DNA from: Carboxylicivirga fragile
GTDB taxonomy: Bacteria > Bacteroidota > Bacteroidia > Bacteroidales > Marinilabiliaceae
Length of the DNA stretch: 63,225 bases
Direction of reading: 5' to 3'
NCBI GenBank assembly: GCA_025499625.1
Contig: JAFMVD010000034.1
Coordinates: forward strand, 1-63,225
Shown in pieces: positions 44,318 to 53,513 of this stretch; position 1 is the first letter of the stretch; each line of letters starts with the position of its first letter. Both the position numbers and the translations under genes were made by a program. The notes under the pieces are model-generated. The model worked only from the letters and a program-made list of their open reading frames with translations. It was not told where the DNA came from and made no database searches.

Positions 44318-45685
44318 CTATTTAATCAATACTGTTATGCCTCCAAAAAACGCGAAAGAATAAGGCTGGAAACTATAGGCATCGTTACTACTTACCGAGC
44401 CCATATAGTACTTAAAACGAGGCTCAATATTGAAGCGTACTATTTTGGATAAGGGCAATTCCATGCCAATCCCCACCGAACTACTCAGCGCCATTGGCTT
44501 AATATCGGCCGTTTCTCCAATTTCAATTTTCTTACCATCCGAAATCATATAAGCATTATTACCAATTAAGAAATTAGTGCTAACACCTCCTGACAAGGAA
44601 AGATTAACAAAAGATTCTAGTACCTGATATCGCGCCATTAATGGCACCTCCAAATAATCAAGTGTTTGTCGTAAGGCATCTGATTGAGCTAACATTGAAT
44701 TAGTAGTAATAATATTCATTCCTTCATTTTTCAGATCATTCGCAAATTCGATACTCGACCCCTCATTTAAACTTATCGCCCCCATCGAATTACTTAAGTC
44801 AGCAGGCGTCGGCATTACACTTGACATATCTGAATGACCATACATAGGATAATCACTATACAATCCAGCGGTCTGACTAACCTCTTGCCCTAACTGAGCA
44901 AATAACACACCGGTTTCAAAACTCCAACGTGATTGCCCTTCAATCCTGACATTGATGCCGCCTCCAAGAGTAATGATACCACTTTCGGTATTTCTTGATG
45001 ATCCGTGACTATACATCACAGATTGATTAGCACTACCCGATTGCTTTGAATTATAGGCTGATGAAACTGAACCTCCCAAATGCACTCTTAATTGTTTTCT
45101 TTTAGAAGAAGTATTATTAGATGCAAACATTACCTCTTCAAATTCTTTGAATCGACTATGCTTATGAAGAAATTTAGTTGAAATTATAGAGATTGGAAGC
45201 TGAACATCATCTTTACTATCCATTCCTACCCATTGTTCGCGCTTTACTATTTCCTCTTCTTCATTTTCCTGAGTATCAACAATGCTATTAATAACAGTCT
45301 TTGTTGGTTCAGAATTAGTAGAAACAGCAGACACAAGTGCTATCGGGTCACTTTTCTTTCCTTCAACTATCACCTTTTTACTTAGCTTTATTTCTTTGTC
45401 TATACCATTGCTTGTACTCTCCGAATTTAAAACATCACCTGCTGTCAATAATGCCTGATTGTTTTCCAAAGGCGACAATAAATCAAAAACAATAAACAAA
45501 CCTAAAAGAGTAACTATGGATGCTGCAATGCCTACTTGGTGATAAAATATAATTCGCTTTTTCTTTGCAGTAGCACTAAGGTGAGATTCAATACCAGCCC
45601 AAACTGCATCGGAAGGAGCAGAACTTAAATCATTTAGTCCTCCTTTGAATACCTCATCTATTTTATTGCTATTCAAATTCAACAT
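44318..45685 (-). CDS. Anti-sigma-like protein fused to a barrel-like C-terminal region
   Basis: 455 aa. N-terminal ~45 residues are cytosolic (LSSAPSDAVWAGIESHL), then one TM helix (about 48-68), a low-complexity stretch (about 75-195) and a beta-rich C-terminus (about 200-455) reading like an outer-membrane barrel of the PorT type. Because it overlaps an ECF sigma gene by 7 bp, it is probably the cognate anti-sigma factor. Having inner-membrane and outer-membrane-type parts in one chain is odd; the C-terminal part might be a periplasmic sensor instead. Convergent with the ABC exporter gene. Confidence 0.7.
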   Translation of the reverse strand: MLNLNSNKIDEVFKGGLNDLSSAPSDAVWAGIESHLSATAKKKRIIFYHQVGIAASIVTLLGLFIVFDLLSPLENNQALLTAGDVLNSESTSNGIDKEIKLSKKVIVEGKKSDPIALVSAVSTNSEPTKTVINSIVDTQENEEEEIVKREQWVGMDSKDDVQLPISIISTKFLHKHSRFKEFEEVMFASNNTSSKRKQLRVHLGGSVSSAYNSKQSGSANQSVMYSHGSSRNTESGIITLGGGINVRIEGQSRWSFETGVLFAQLGQEVSQTAGLYSDYPMYGHSDMSSVMPTPADLSNSMGAISLNEGSSIEFANDLKNEGMNIITTNSMLAQSDALRQTLDYLEVPLMARYQVLESFVNLSLSGGVSTNFLIGNNAYMISDGKKIEIGETADIKPMALSSSVGIGMELPLSKIVRFNIEPRFKYYMGSVSSNDAYSFQPYSFAFFGGITVLIK

Positions 45686-46245
45686 ACTTCCTGTTTTTTA
45701 CTACTTACTTCCAACTCTATTTTATTTTTCAGCCATTGTTTTGCCCTCGACAGATTGGATTTCGAAGTTCCTATCGAGATACCAATATCTTCAGCAATTT
45801 CCTTATGCGAATAGCCTTCAATAACATACATGTTAAATACTAAGCGATATTGGCTGGGTAATTCCTGAATTAAGCTTAGCAATACCTTCTCGTTTACAAC
45901 TGGCACATAAATATCCGCCTCTTCATTTTCTCTCATTAAAGGAAACTCATCAACCAACACTTCTAACTTTTTCTTACGAAAATGCTCAATTACAGTATTA
46001 ACAATTATTCTACGCACCCAACCTTCGAACGAACCTTTAAATCCAAATAAATGAATCTTAGTAAACACCTTAATAAAACCTTCTTGCAAACAATCCTCAG
46101 CCTCCATGCGATCTTTACAATAGCGCAGACAAACACCCATCATTTTATCAGCATACAACTGATACAATTGATGTTGCGACTTACGTTTGCCTTTTTGGCA
46201 ATTCTTGATTATTTCTTCTATTTGGGTCACAGACAATTGAAACAT
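45679..46245 (-). CDS. ECF-type RNA polymerase sigma factor
   Basis: 188 aa. Region 2 is around residues 35-100 (DRMEAEDCLQEGFIKVF and GWVRRIIVNTVIEHFRKK) and region 4 around 125-180 (LPSQYRLVFNMYVIEGYSHKEIA and the GTSKSNLSRAKQWL helix). It recruits RNA polymerase to promoters of a small regulon, probably envelope-related. The start is the ATG at 46245. The downstream anti-sigma-like gene overlaps it by 7 bp, so the pair is translated together. Confidence 0.9.
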   Translation of the reverse strand: MFQLSVTQIEEIIKNCQKGKRKSQHQLYQLYADKMMGVCLRYCKDRMEAEDCLQEGFIKVFTKIHLFGFKGSFEGWVRRIIVNTVIEHFRKKKLEVLVDEFPLMRENEEADIYVPVVNEKVLLSLIQELPSQYRLVFNMYVIEGYSHKEIAEDIGISIGTSKSNLSRAKQWLKNKIELEVSSKKQEVC

Positions 46246-46395
46246 TCAGACTTAAAAACCTAATGTTTGAAATTAACTCTTTTAAGTGAATCCTTCAACC
46301 AGTTGATTAAAGAACTAATTTAGCATGGCCACCAGAGCTTCTTTTCTCACTTATTGAGACGTCTGTTTAAATGAAGGGTTGCGTGCAGATGATAA

Positions 46396-46857
46396 TTAAT
46401 AATTCTTTTTCACCCGATCCATTTCACGATTGGCATCCTTCTGCTTAAGTGTTTCGCGCTTATCGTGTCGTTTCTTACCTTTTGCTAAGGCTATTTCAAC
46501 CTTTGCCAATCCTCGGTCATTTAAAAATAACTTAATTGGAATAATGGTTAAACCCGAATCCTTAGTTTTGCGTTCAAGTTTCTGCAACTCTTTTTTCTGT
46601 AGTAATAACTTTCTTTCGCGCTCCGGTTGATGATTATTATAGGTTCCGTAGAAATACTCTGACACACGCATACCCTTTAACCATAACTCACCTTTCACAA
46701 AAAAACAGTATGAATCCACCAAACTTGCCTTCCCAAGACGAATTGATTTTATTTCGGTACCTGCAAGCTGAACACCTGCAGTAAAACGTTCAATCAACTC
46801 ATAATCAAAAGTGGAACGTTTATTTCTTATATTTATTCTTGGTGCAGTCTGGCTCAT
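46396..46857 (-). CDS. smpB: SsrA-binding protein
   Basis: 153 aa. Contains the SmpB core: [37 protein letters not shown], the [11 protein letters not shown] helix, and the C-terminal [19 protein letters not shown] tail that enters the ribosome. It binds tmRNA for trans-translation. It overlaps the upstream Yip1-like gene by 4 bp, so they form one transcript. Full length. Confidence 0.95.
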   Translation of the reverse strand: MSQTAPRINIRNKRSTFDYELIERFTAGVQLAGTEIKSIRLGKASLVDSYCFFVKGELWLKGMRVSEYFYGTYNNHQPERERKLLLQKKELQKLERKTKDSGLTIIPIKLFLNDRGLAKVEIALAKGKKRHDKRETLKQKDANREMDRVKKNY

Positions 46858-47465
46858 AGGTTAAAAGTGAATCCGCTTAAACGAATTAGTAAAAAATAGA
46901 CTAAATATGGCAATGAAAGAACTAGAGCTGAAACACTTATGGTTTGCCAAAATCGTGTTTCCTTGCTAGCATTCCCTAATTCACAAATGGCTTCCCAAAC
47001 AATGTAGGCTGCGTATAACATTAAAAAACTCAAGAAAAACGTTTCAGGAAACAACACTGTAACAATTCCTACCAGGTAAATCGAAACAGATGGATAAGCA
47101 GCTATTTTAAACGCATCATCTTTCTCAAGCTTTAAGCCCAAAAACGGTAGTACATTTAGTATCACAATATAAGCAAGGTACAAACCAAAAAAGCAGGCCG
47201 AAAAGGTAAATATTGCATACTTCAAAGCTAACTCAAAATCAACCCCTTGATGATTAAATATATACCCTAAAAAAGTAGCAAGTGTAAAAGCTCCAATCAG
47301 CGGCAAGCTAAAATACTTTAACACATCGTTAAGCCCTGTTTTTTCAGACCAAATTATCGTCCAGGCCTTACGTGGTGTGAAAACCAATTCCCTTATCGTG
47401 AAGAATAATTTTTTATAAAATTCTCCCAAGGTCAATGTTTCGTTATTCATTTTTTCCTTCGCCAT
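46854..47465 (-). CDS. Yip1-domain-like integral membrane protein
   Basis: About 203 aa with five TM helices and a soluble N-terminus (residues 1-35, with [11 protein letters not shown]). The layout matches Yip1/YIPF-like bacterial membrane proteins of unknown function. The ATG at 47465 is used; the frame begins at a GTG three codons before. It lies immediately upstream of smpB with a 4-bp overlap, and divergent from miaA. Role unknown. Confidence 0.65.
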   Translation of the reverse strand: MAKEKMNNETLTLGEFYKKLFFTIRELVFTPRKAWTIIWSEKTGLNDVLKYFSLPLIGAFTLATFLGYIFNHQGVDFELALKYAIFTFSACFFGLYLAYIVILNVLPFLGLKLEKDDAFKIAAYPSVSIYLVGIVTVLFPETFFLSFLMLYAAYIVWEAICELGNASKETRFWQTISVSALVLSLPYLVYFLLIRLSGFTFNL

Positions 47466-47584
47466 AGTTGTCACAAAAATAACAAAATTATCCTATCTTA
47501 TATTCAACGGATATGACATCGAACGATTATCACAATTCAAAGTTTCATTAATTTGTTCTAATTTTGGATATAAAATAAATCGAA

Positions 47585-48514
47585 ATGACTTCAATTGATA
47601 CACCATATAATCTGTTAGTGATATTAGGCCCAACGGCTTCGGGCAAAACAAGCTTTGCAACCCAACTTGCACTTCGTCTAGATGCTGAGATCATTAGCGC
47701 TGACTCGCGACAGATATACAGAGGTATGGATTTAGGAACAGGTAAAGATATTGAGGACTATACCATTGGTGATGTTACCATTCCGCATCATTTGATCGAC
47801 ATAGTTGATGCAGGTTACAAGTACAATGTATTTGAATACCAAGCTGATTTTTTTAAAGCATTTGAAAAAGTCAAAGCCAATAATCACTTTCCTATTATGT
47901 GTGGTGGAACTGGTATGTACATTGAATCGGTATTAAAAAAATACAAATTAATTAATGTGCCTAATAATGATGAATTAAGAAATACGCTTCAAAATAAAAC
48001 ACTTGAAGAATTAAGTCAACGCCTTAACGAATACAAATCGCTACATAATCAAACAGATACCGATACTGTTGCGCGTGCTATTAGAGCTATTGAAATTGAA
48101 GAATATTATAAAACGAATCCGGAAATTAAACTTGACCTCCCCGAAGTAAACCCTTTAATTATTGGCGTTAACATCAATCGTCAAGCTCGCCGCAAGAAAA
48201 TAACAAATCGACTTAAAAAGCGTTTAGAAGAGGGTATGATCGACGAAGTCAAAACACTTTTAGCTCAAGGGATTAATCCAGATGACTTAATTTACTATGG
48301 ACTAGAATACAAGTATCTAACGCTTCATGCCACTGGTCAAATCACATACAAAGAGATGTTTGATAAATTAAATGTTGCCATTCATCAGTTTGCGAAACGA
48401 CAAATGACATGGTTCAGAGGTATGGAACGCAAAGGCGCCAACATTCATTGGGTTGATGCATTTGAACCCATTGATGAAAGAATCGATCGTGTAATCAAGC
48501 TCTTAAAAGCATAG
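47585..48514 (+). CDS. miaA: tRNA dimethylallyltransferase
   Basis: 309 aa. Has the P-loop GPTASGKT, SADSRQIYRGMDLGTGK, the GGTGMYIES motif and the late motifs DEVKTLL and QFAKRQMTWFRG. It transfers a dimethylallyl group to A37 of tRNAs that read UNN codons. Length and N-terminus are standard. Convergent with the gene at 48524. Confidence 0.95.
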   Translation: MTSIDTPYNLLVILGPTASGKTSFATQLALRLDAEIISADSRQIYRGMDLGTGKDIEDYTIGDVTIPHHLIDIVDAGYKYNVFEYQADFFKAFEKVKANNHFPIMCGGTGMYIESVLKKYKLINVPNNDELRNTLQNKTLEELSQRLNEYKSLHNQTDTDTVARAIRAIEIEEYYKTNPEIKLDLPEVNPLIIGVNINRQARRKKITNRLKKRLEEGMIDEVKTLLAQGINPDDLIYYGLEYKYLTLHATGQITYKEMFDKLNVAIHQFAKRQMTWFRGMERKGANIHWVDAFEPIDERIDRVIKLLKA

Positions 48515-48523
48515 AGCTGACAA

Positions 48524-49360
48524 TTACTCCATGCGATAAGCAATAATTCTGTTATCGAAAAAAGTAGGCACAAGTATTAATTTGCTTTCGTGAATAAAAC
48601 CAATATCAGCACAGTTTATTTTCTGTTCCACAGTATTTAGCAAAACAATAGGTTTTTCGTCGGGTACTACATGAAACAACATACCTTGCCACGATGAAAA
48701 GTAATAGCCTCCTTCGTTATCCGCTTCAATACCATCAATTGCAACTGTTTCGGGAACATATATTTCGTGAGTCTTCTCTGGCAAGCTAACCTTTAACATA
48801 TTATTCGCAGTTCCAACTAATAAGTGATAGTCTTCATAAAACAAGCCATTAACTCCTTTTAAATAATCACCTTCCAACCAAAGGACTAATTTATCATCTT
48901 CCAATTTCAAAATCTGACCTGTCGCCGCATCTGAAACAAAAACATCACCAGTTTCGGTCATGCACACATCATTTAAAAATTTTGCTGATTCATATTTTAT
49001 TCGGTTGTGAATCTGTTTCAATTCAATATCAATTATTACCAATTCATTAATATCAGACACATACAGGTATTTAGCATCAGCTGCCATGCCTTTGGGTGCA
49101 CTTATTCCGCTAACCCACTGTAATTCTTCAACGGAGCCATCCACCTTCACAAGCGAAATAAATCCTTCCCCATCCTTATCTGCAGGACCTCCTTGAATAT
49201 TCGAAACAAAAATTCGATTACTAAACTTATGATAAAGTACACTTTCAGGCACATTAAAAACTGCTTCTGAGCTCCAAATTCGATTTAACTCTTGACTGTT
49301 AGCTCCATGAGATAAAATAACAAGTGCTAAAAGTGGAAAAAGACGTAAATATTTCATCAT
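48524..49360 (-). CDS. Secreted SMP-30/gluconolactonase-like propeller protein
   Basis: 278 aa with a signal peptide (ends HGANSQ). The rest is a six-bladed-propeller pattern: PESVLYHKFSNRIFVSNIQG, APKGMAADAKYLYVSD, LNDVCMTETGDVFVSDAATG, GVNGLFYEDYHLLVG and IDGIEADNEGGYYFSSWQG (start of runs). The metal-binding layout of SMP-30 is only partly apparent, so lactonase activity is not certain. The ATG at 49360 is taken; an earlier TTG-like frame extension adds nine residues. It stands alone. Confidence 0.7.
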   Translation of the reverse strand: MMKYLRLFPLLALVILSHGANSQELNRIWSSEAVFNVPESVLYHKFSNRIFVSNIQGGPADKDGEGFISLVKVDGSVEELQWVSGISAPKGMAADAKYLYVSDINELVIIDIELKQIHNRIKYESAKFLNDVCMTETGDVFVSDAATGQILKLEDDKLVLWLEGDYLKGVNGLFYEDYHLLVGTANNMLKVSLPEKTHEIYVPETVAIDGIEADNEGGYYFSSWQGMLFHVVPDEKPIVLLNTVEQKINCADIGFIHESKLILVPTFFDNRIIAYRME

Positions 49361-49540
49361 AATGCATTTTTTATTGTTCCGATACAACGAAGAGTTATTA
49401 TCTTGTCATAACATTTTGAAAAAATCAACGTAACAGGATGTGTTCGTTTTAAATTTTTACCTATTCATTAACAAAAATAACTAAACTGAACTAACCAACA
49501 ATTACTTGATTACAAAAATACCCTAAATTAGCACCCAACA

Positions 49541-50938
49541 ATGGAGAGCATTGAAGAATACATCTTAAGGATTACAAAATTAGCCAACCGTAATAAAGAA
49601 TTAAACGACCAATTACAAGGATTAGTTGGGTGGTACGAAATTCTTCAGCGGCAAAATGAAAAATACCTGCACTTACTCTCCGAATATTCTTATGAAGAAA
49701 TAGAAGATCGTTTAAAGGTCCCTAGCAAGAGGAGTATTAAGCGTTTTAAAATGGTTTCTATTTTATACGCTACTATTTCTGGTTTTAAAAAGCTCAATGG
49801 TCACCCCAATGCCCAATTATTGATTGATGCTCTTGATGAATTATATCTGACATTTGATGATATTGCTAAAAAATATGGCGTTCTGAAGGTTAAAACCATT
49901 GGTGACACTTTTTTATTTGCAGGTGGTGTATTGGAAGAGAATAGAACTAACCCCATAGATGTAATTAACACAGCTATTGAAATGCAAGCTGCTGCCAAAA
50001 AATGTATCATAAGCGGTGATGATGATCCGTTTTGGAGTATTAGCATTGGCATACATACCGGACCGGTTCTTGGTGAGCCAACGGGCAAGAAAAACTCACC
50101 TTACACCTTAACTGGTGAAAGTGTAAACATCGCCTCACGCATGGGTATGGCAGCTGAAACTGGACAAATTAACATCTCGGCCATGACCTACGAATTGGTT
50201 AAGGAGTTTTTTGAGATGCAATTAAAAGGTCACATGCCGGCTAAATATAAAGGATTACTTGAGATGCATAATATCGAAGGTATTCTGCCCGAAATATCGA
50301 GCGAAGGCAAAGGTTTATTCCCGAATAATAAATTCACAACAAAATATCGCCTCATCCAATTTATGGATATCCAAGAGGAAGTACTAGATTTATTAGAACA
50401 AAAACTTCCCGCAAGTCTTTATTACCACAACATCAAACACACAATTGATGTTGTAACCGAAGTTGAATTAATAGGCTGGGCCGAAGGTTTGAGTGAAGAA
50501 GATATTCTTACGCTTAAACTGGCTGCAATATTCCACGACAGTGGTCATATAGTCGATTATGAGGAACATGAATTAAGGGGCAGCGAAATTGCGCGCGAAA
50601 CACTTAAACGTTACCATTACACGGAGAAAAAAATTGATGAAGTTTGTCGCTTAATTATGTCGACAAAATTCCCGCCTGAACCAAAAGATTTATTAGAACA
50701 GGTTATTTGTGACTCCGATTTGGATTACTTGGGAAGAAGTGACTTCATTCCTGTTTCTACCAATCTTTATCACGAATTAAAAGAACGTAATTTAATCGGT
50801 TCGCTTGAAGAGTGGAACATGATGCAATTGAATTTCATTCGTAAGCACCAATATTACACCGAAACAGCTCGTAATCTTCGACAGGTCAACAAAGACAGTC
50901 AGGTTTCAAGACTAGAAAAACTATTGCGAATTAATTAG
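49541..50938 (+). CDS. Class III cyclase-like domain fused to an HD phosphohydrolase domain
   Basis: 465 aa, cytosolic. A short coiled coil (about 5-45) precedes a class III cyclase domain (about 70-235) and an HD domain (about 290-440; HNIKHTIDV, then HD at 332-333). Most cyclase residues are there: KTIGD (second metal Asp, substrate Lys) and VNIASRM. The first metal-binding Asp, normally in the FADI motif, is Thr78 in YATIS, so catalysis may be weak or lost. The HD half may hydrolyse a cyclic nucleotide. Role: nucleotide signalling, direction uncertain. Confidence 0.8.
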   Translation: MESIEEYILRITKLANRNKELNDQLQGLVGWYEILQRQNEKYLHLLSEYSYEEIEDRLKVPSKRSIKRFKMVSILYATISGFKKLNGHPNAQLLIDALDELYLTFDDIAKKYGVLKVKTIGDTFLFAGGVLEENRTNPIDVINTAIEMQAAAKKCIISGDDDPFWSISIGIHTGPVLGEPTGKKNSPYTLTGESVNIASRMGMAAETGQINISAMTYELVKEFFEMQLKGHMPAKYKGLLEMHNIEGILPEISSEGKGLFPNNKFTTKYRLIQFMDIQEEVLDLLEQKLPASLYYHNIKHTIDVVTEVELIGWAEGLSEEDILTLKLAAIFHDSGHIVDYEEHELRGSEIARETLKRYHYTEKKIDEVCRLIMSTKFPPEPKDLLEQVICDSDLDYLGRSDFIPVSTNLYHELKERNLIGSLEEWNMMQLNFIRKHQYYTETARNLRQVNKDSQVSRLEKLLRIN

Positions 50939-51111
50939 TTACAAATAAATACTTCTTTTACATCAGAAATATGTCGGGTAACATATGCTGTTATTTGCCG
51001 TCATTACACTTGTTATGTAATTTAGTCAGCCTAACAAGAAAATGTTCTTGCCTGGTAAAAGTTGATAATCCCAACTATTCATAAAAAATAAAATCACTAA
51101 ATTAATCTTGT

Positions 51112-52752
51112 ATGAATAAATTAATCTTGGCCATGATGGCCATCTTTGTACTTTCTGCATGTAATCAAAAACCAGCTAAAGTGTACACTGCATCAAATCC
51201 TGATTTAAAACAAAAAGTGGAAGAGTTTATTTCGGTTAAATTAACAACCGACATGAGCCAGCTCACTGAAAAAGAAAAGCAGATGTTACCCCTATTATTT
51301 GAAACGGCTCAAATAATGGACGACCTATATTGGAAACAGGCTTGGGGCAACAAAAAAGAATTACTTGACAATTCTGCTGACGAGTATTTGAAAAAATTCA
51401 TTCAAATAAACTACGGCCCCTGGGAACGTTTAAATGATAATTCATCATTTGTTGAAGGCATAGGTAAAAAACCTGCTGGTGCCGGTTTCTATCCTGCCGA
51501 TATGACCAAAGAGGAATTCGAAGCTTTTGAAGCTGATAACAAAGATGAACTTTATACAGTCATCAAACGAAAAGAAGATGGTTCGTTAAATGCTATTCCT
51601 TATAGCAAAGCGTACAACAAAGAATTGACTAAAGCCGCTGATCTATTAAAACAAGCTGCTTTACTAGCCGAAGATGAAGGCTTAAAAACTTATTTAGAAA
51701 CAAGAGCCAAAGCATTATTATCAAACGAGTATTTGGAAAGTGATTTGGCTTGGATGGATATGAAAACCAACACCATTGATTTTGTTGTTGGACCCATCGA
51801 AAATTACGAAGATGCCTTATATGGCTATAAAGCAGCATTTGAAGCATTTATTCTAATTAAGGATAAAGAATGGTCAGATAAATTAAGTCGATTTGCTTCG
51901 ATGTTACCTGAGCTTCAAAAATCTTTGCCTGTGGCAGACGAGTATAAAGCTGAAGTTCCGGGTAGCGATAGTGACCTTGGTGCTTATGATGCCTTATATT
52001 ATGGCGGCGATTGTAATGCCGGAAGTAAAACCATTGCCATTAACCTTCCGAACGATCCACAAGTTCATGTTGAAAAAGGAAGTCGTAAATTGCAACTTAA
52101 AAACTCAATGCGTGCTAAATTCGATCACATTCTTATCCCAATAAGCAAAGTATTAATTGCCCCTGAACAACAAAAACATGTGAAGTTTGATGCCTTCTTC
52201 GAGAATACTATGTTCCATGAAGTAGCTCATGGTTTGGGCATTAAAGAAACCATCAATGGAAAAGGTGGCGTTCGTGAAGCGCTTAAAGAAACTTACTCTT
52301 CAATTGAAGAAGCCAAGGCTGATATTCTAGGCTTGTACATGGTTAGCGAATTAGATAAAATGGGCGAACTACCTGGTAAAGAAATAATGGATAACTATGT
52401 TACGTTTATGGCAGGCATATTCCGCTCAGTGCGTTTTGGAGCAGCAAGTGCACATGGAAAAGCAAACATGATGCGTTTCAATTATTTTCAAGAAACAGGT
52501 GCATTTAGCTATGATGAAGAAAGTGGTTATTACACTGTTGACTTTGATAAAATGACGGCAGCTATGAATAGTCTTTCTGCCGAAATTCTTACCATGCAAG
52601 GTAACGGTGATTACGAAGCAGCCAAAGATGCTCTAGCGAAAATGGGTACTATCCGACCTGCTCTTCAAAAAGATCTTGACCGCATTGCAGCGGCAGGAAT
52701 TCCACGAGACATTGTTTTTGAACAAGGCCCTAAAGCTTGCGGTTTAAAATAA
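51112..52752 (+). CDS. M49-type (dipeptidyl-peptidase III-like) zinc peptidase, lipoprotein
   Basis: 546 aa. A lipobox (FVLSACNQ) gives an N-terminal lipid anchor. The zinc site is HEVAH (His369) with a downstream EEAKAD helix near residue 399, which places it in the M49 group. Classical DPP III has a six-residue HELLGH; this has a five-residue HExxH, a variant seen in some bacterial homologues. Likely cleaves dipeptides from small peptides at the outer membrane or periplasm. A strong terminator follows; no partner gene. Confidence 0.85.
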   Translation: MNKLILAMMAIFVLSACNQKPAKVYTASNPDLKQKVEEFISVKLTTDMSQLTEKEKQMLPLLFETAQIMDDLYWKQAWGNKKELLDNSADEYLKKFIQINYGPWERLNDNSSFVEGIGKKPAGAGFYPADMTKEEFEAFEADNKDELYTVIKRKEDGSLNAIPYSKAYNKELTKAADLLKQAALLAEDEGLKTYLETRAKALLSNEYLESDLAWMDMKTNTIDFVVGPIENYEDALYGYKAAFEAFILIKDKEWSDKLSRFASMLPELQKSLPVADEYKAEVPGSDSDLGAYDALYYGGDCNAGSKTIAINLPNDPQVHVEKGSRKLQLKNSMRAKFDHILIPISKVLIAPEQQKHVKFDAFFENTMFHEVAHGLGIKETINGKGGVREALKETYSSIEEAKADILGLYMVSELDKMGELPGKEIMDNYVTFMAGIFRSVRFGAASAHGKANMMRFNYFQETGAFSYDEESGYYTVDFDKMTAAMNSLSAEILTMQGNGDYEAAKDALAKMGTIRPALQKDLDRIAAAGIPRDIVFEQGPKACGLK

Positions 52753-52774
52753 ACAATAAAATACAAGCTACTAC

Positions 52775-52805
52775 AAAGGTCACTCTTATTCAAAGAGTGA
52801 CCTTT
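52775..52805 (+). terminator. Terminator of the M49 peptidase gene
   Basis: AAAGGTCACTCTT pairs with AAGAGTGACCTTT around a 5-base loop, followed by a T-run, 22 bp after the stop. Confidence 0.9.
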
Positions 52806-53019
52806 TTATTTCGTTAATAGCCACTGTATTACCGAAATAAAAATTCGACTTTTTGATTCAAACATGCTACTCCGCTTTATATTAATCAACATATTCTTCA
52901 TGTTCATGTAAAGGTTACGTCAATTAATCAAAGCTAAATAATAGGCTCAAGTAATCTATCTATATTGCGGCCGTTAACAGGAAATTAAAGTATTTAAAAT
53001 ATATCTACCCTAACCATTA

Positions 53020-53053
53020 AAGCCCGTTATCGATTAATTTCGATAGCGGGCTT
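53020..53053 (+). terminator. Orphan terminator, possible sRNA 3' end
   Basis: AAGCCCGTTATCGA pairs with TCGATAGCGGGCTT with one mismatch around a 6-base loop, then TTTT. The closest upstream gene already has a terminator at 52775. Confidence 0.7.
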
Positions 53054-53075
53054 TTGTGTTATACATACAAAAAGC

Positions 53076-53097
53076 GCAGGCTTAAAAATAAACCTGC
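53076..53097 (-). terminator. Terminator of the minus-strand rhodanese gene
   Basis: On the minus strand, GCAGG pairs with CCTGC over a short loop, extended by AA/TT, followed by TTTTT (53073-53069). Confidence 0.6.
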
Positions 53098-53147
53098 ACT
53101 TCCATCAAAACTAAAATATCTAATGACTATGAAACCAATATAAATAT

Positions 53148-53468
53148 TTAGGCACTTTGCATTACGCGAAAAACTTTGTGCCAGCTACCACCGTTATGCA
53201 CATCATCTACACCACTTGATCTTAAAGTGTACATTGCTGAAGCACTTCTTGTACCCGAAGCACAACAAAGCAATACTGGACGATTCAGCTTTTTAATCTT
53301 CTTTATCGTTGTTGAATTTAACTTGTCTAATGGTATATTAACCGATCCATCAACATTTCCCATTCTAAATTCTTGAGGCGTTCGCACATCAATTATTTTA
53401 GCATCGCGCTCCAAAGCCTCTAATATTATCCTCTTACGTTTTCCAAATAGATTACTGAATAATCCCAT
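53148..53468 (-). CDS. Single-domain rhodanese (sulfurtransferase)
   Basis: 106 aa. Has IIDVRTPQEFRMGNVDG, then the catalytic Cys in the loop CASGTR (around residue 70) and the late VHNGGSWHKV. Single rhodanese domains of this type move sulfane sulfur as persulfide. It lies 45 bp downstream of the CoA-disulfide-reductase/rhodanese gene on the same strand and likely belongs to its operon. Cys precedes the loop twice (LLCCASG). Confidence 0.9.
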   Translation of the reverse strand: MGLFSNLFGKRKRIILEALERDAKIIDVRTPQEFRMGNVDGSVNIPLDKLNSTTIKKIKKLNRPVLLCCASGTRSASAMYTLRSSGVDDVHNGGSWHKVFRVMQSA

Positions 53469-53513
53469 AATTTTTATTCCTCAATTATTTAAACTTCTTA
53501 TCACTACACTCTT

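Larger units (their letters stand above)
52806..53147. other. Intergenic region with an orphan terminator
   Basis: No ORF of note. After the M49 terminator the DNA is AT-rich to ~53019, where a second strong terminator (53020-53053) appears on the + strand with no gene before it. This fits a small untranslated RNA of roughly 100 nt, starting perhaps near 52970, after TATCTATATTGC. The minus-strand terminator at 53076 closes the rhodanese unit. The proposed RNA is an inference. Confidence 0.4.
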
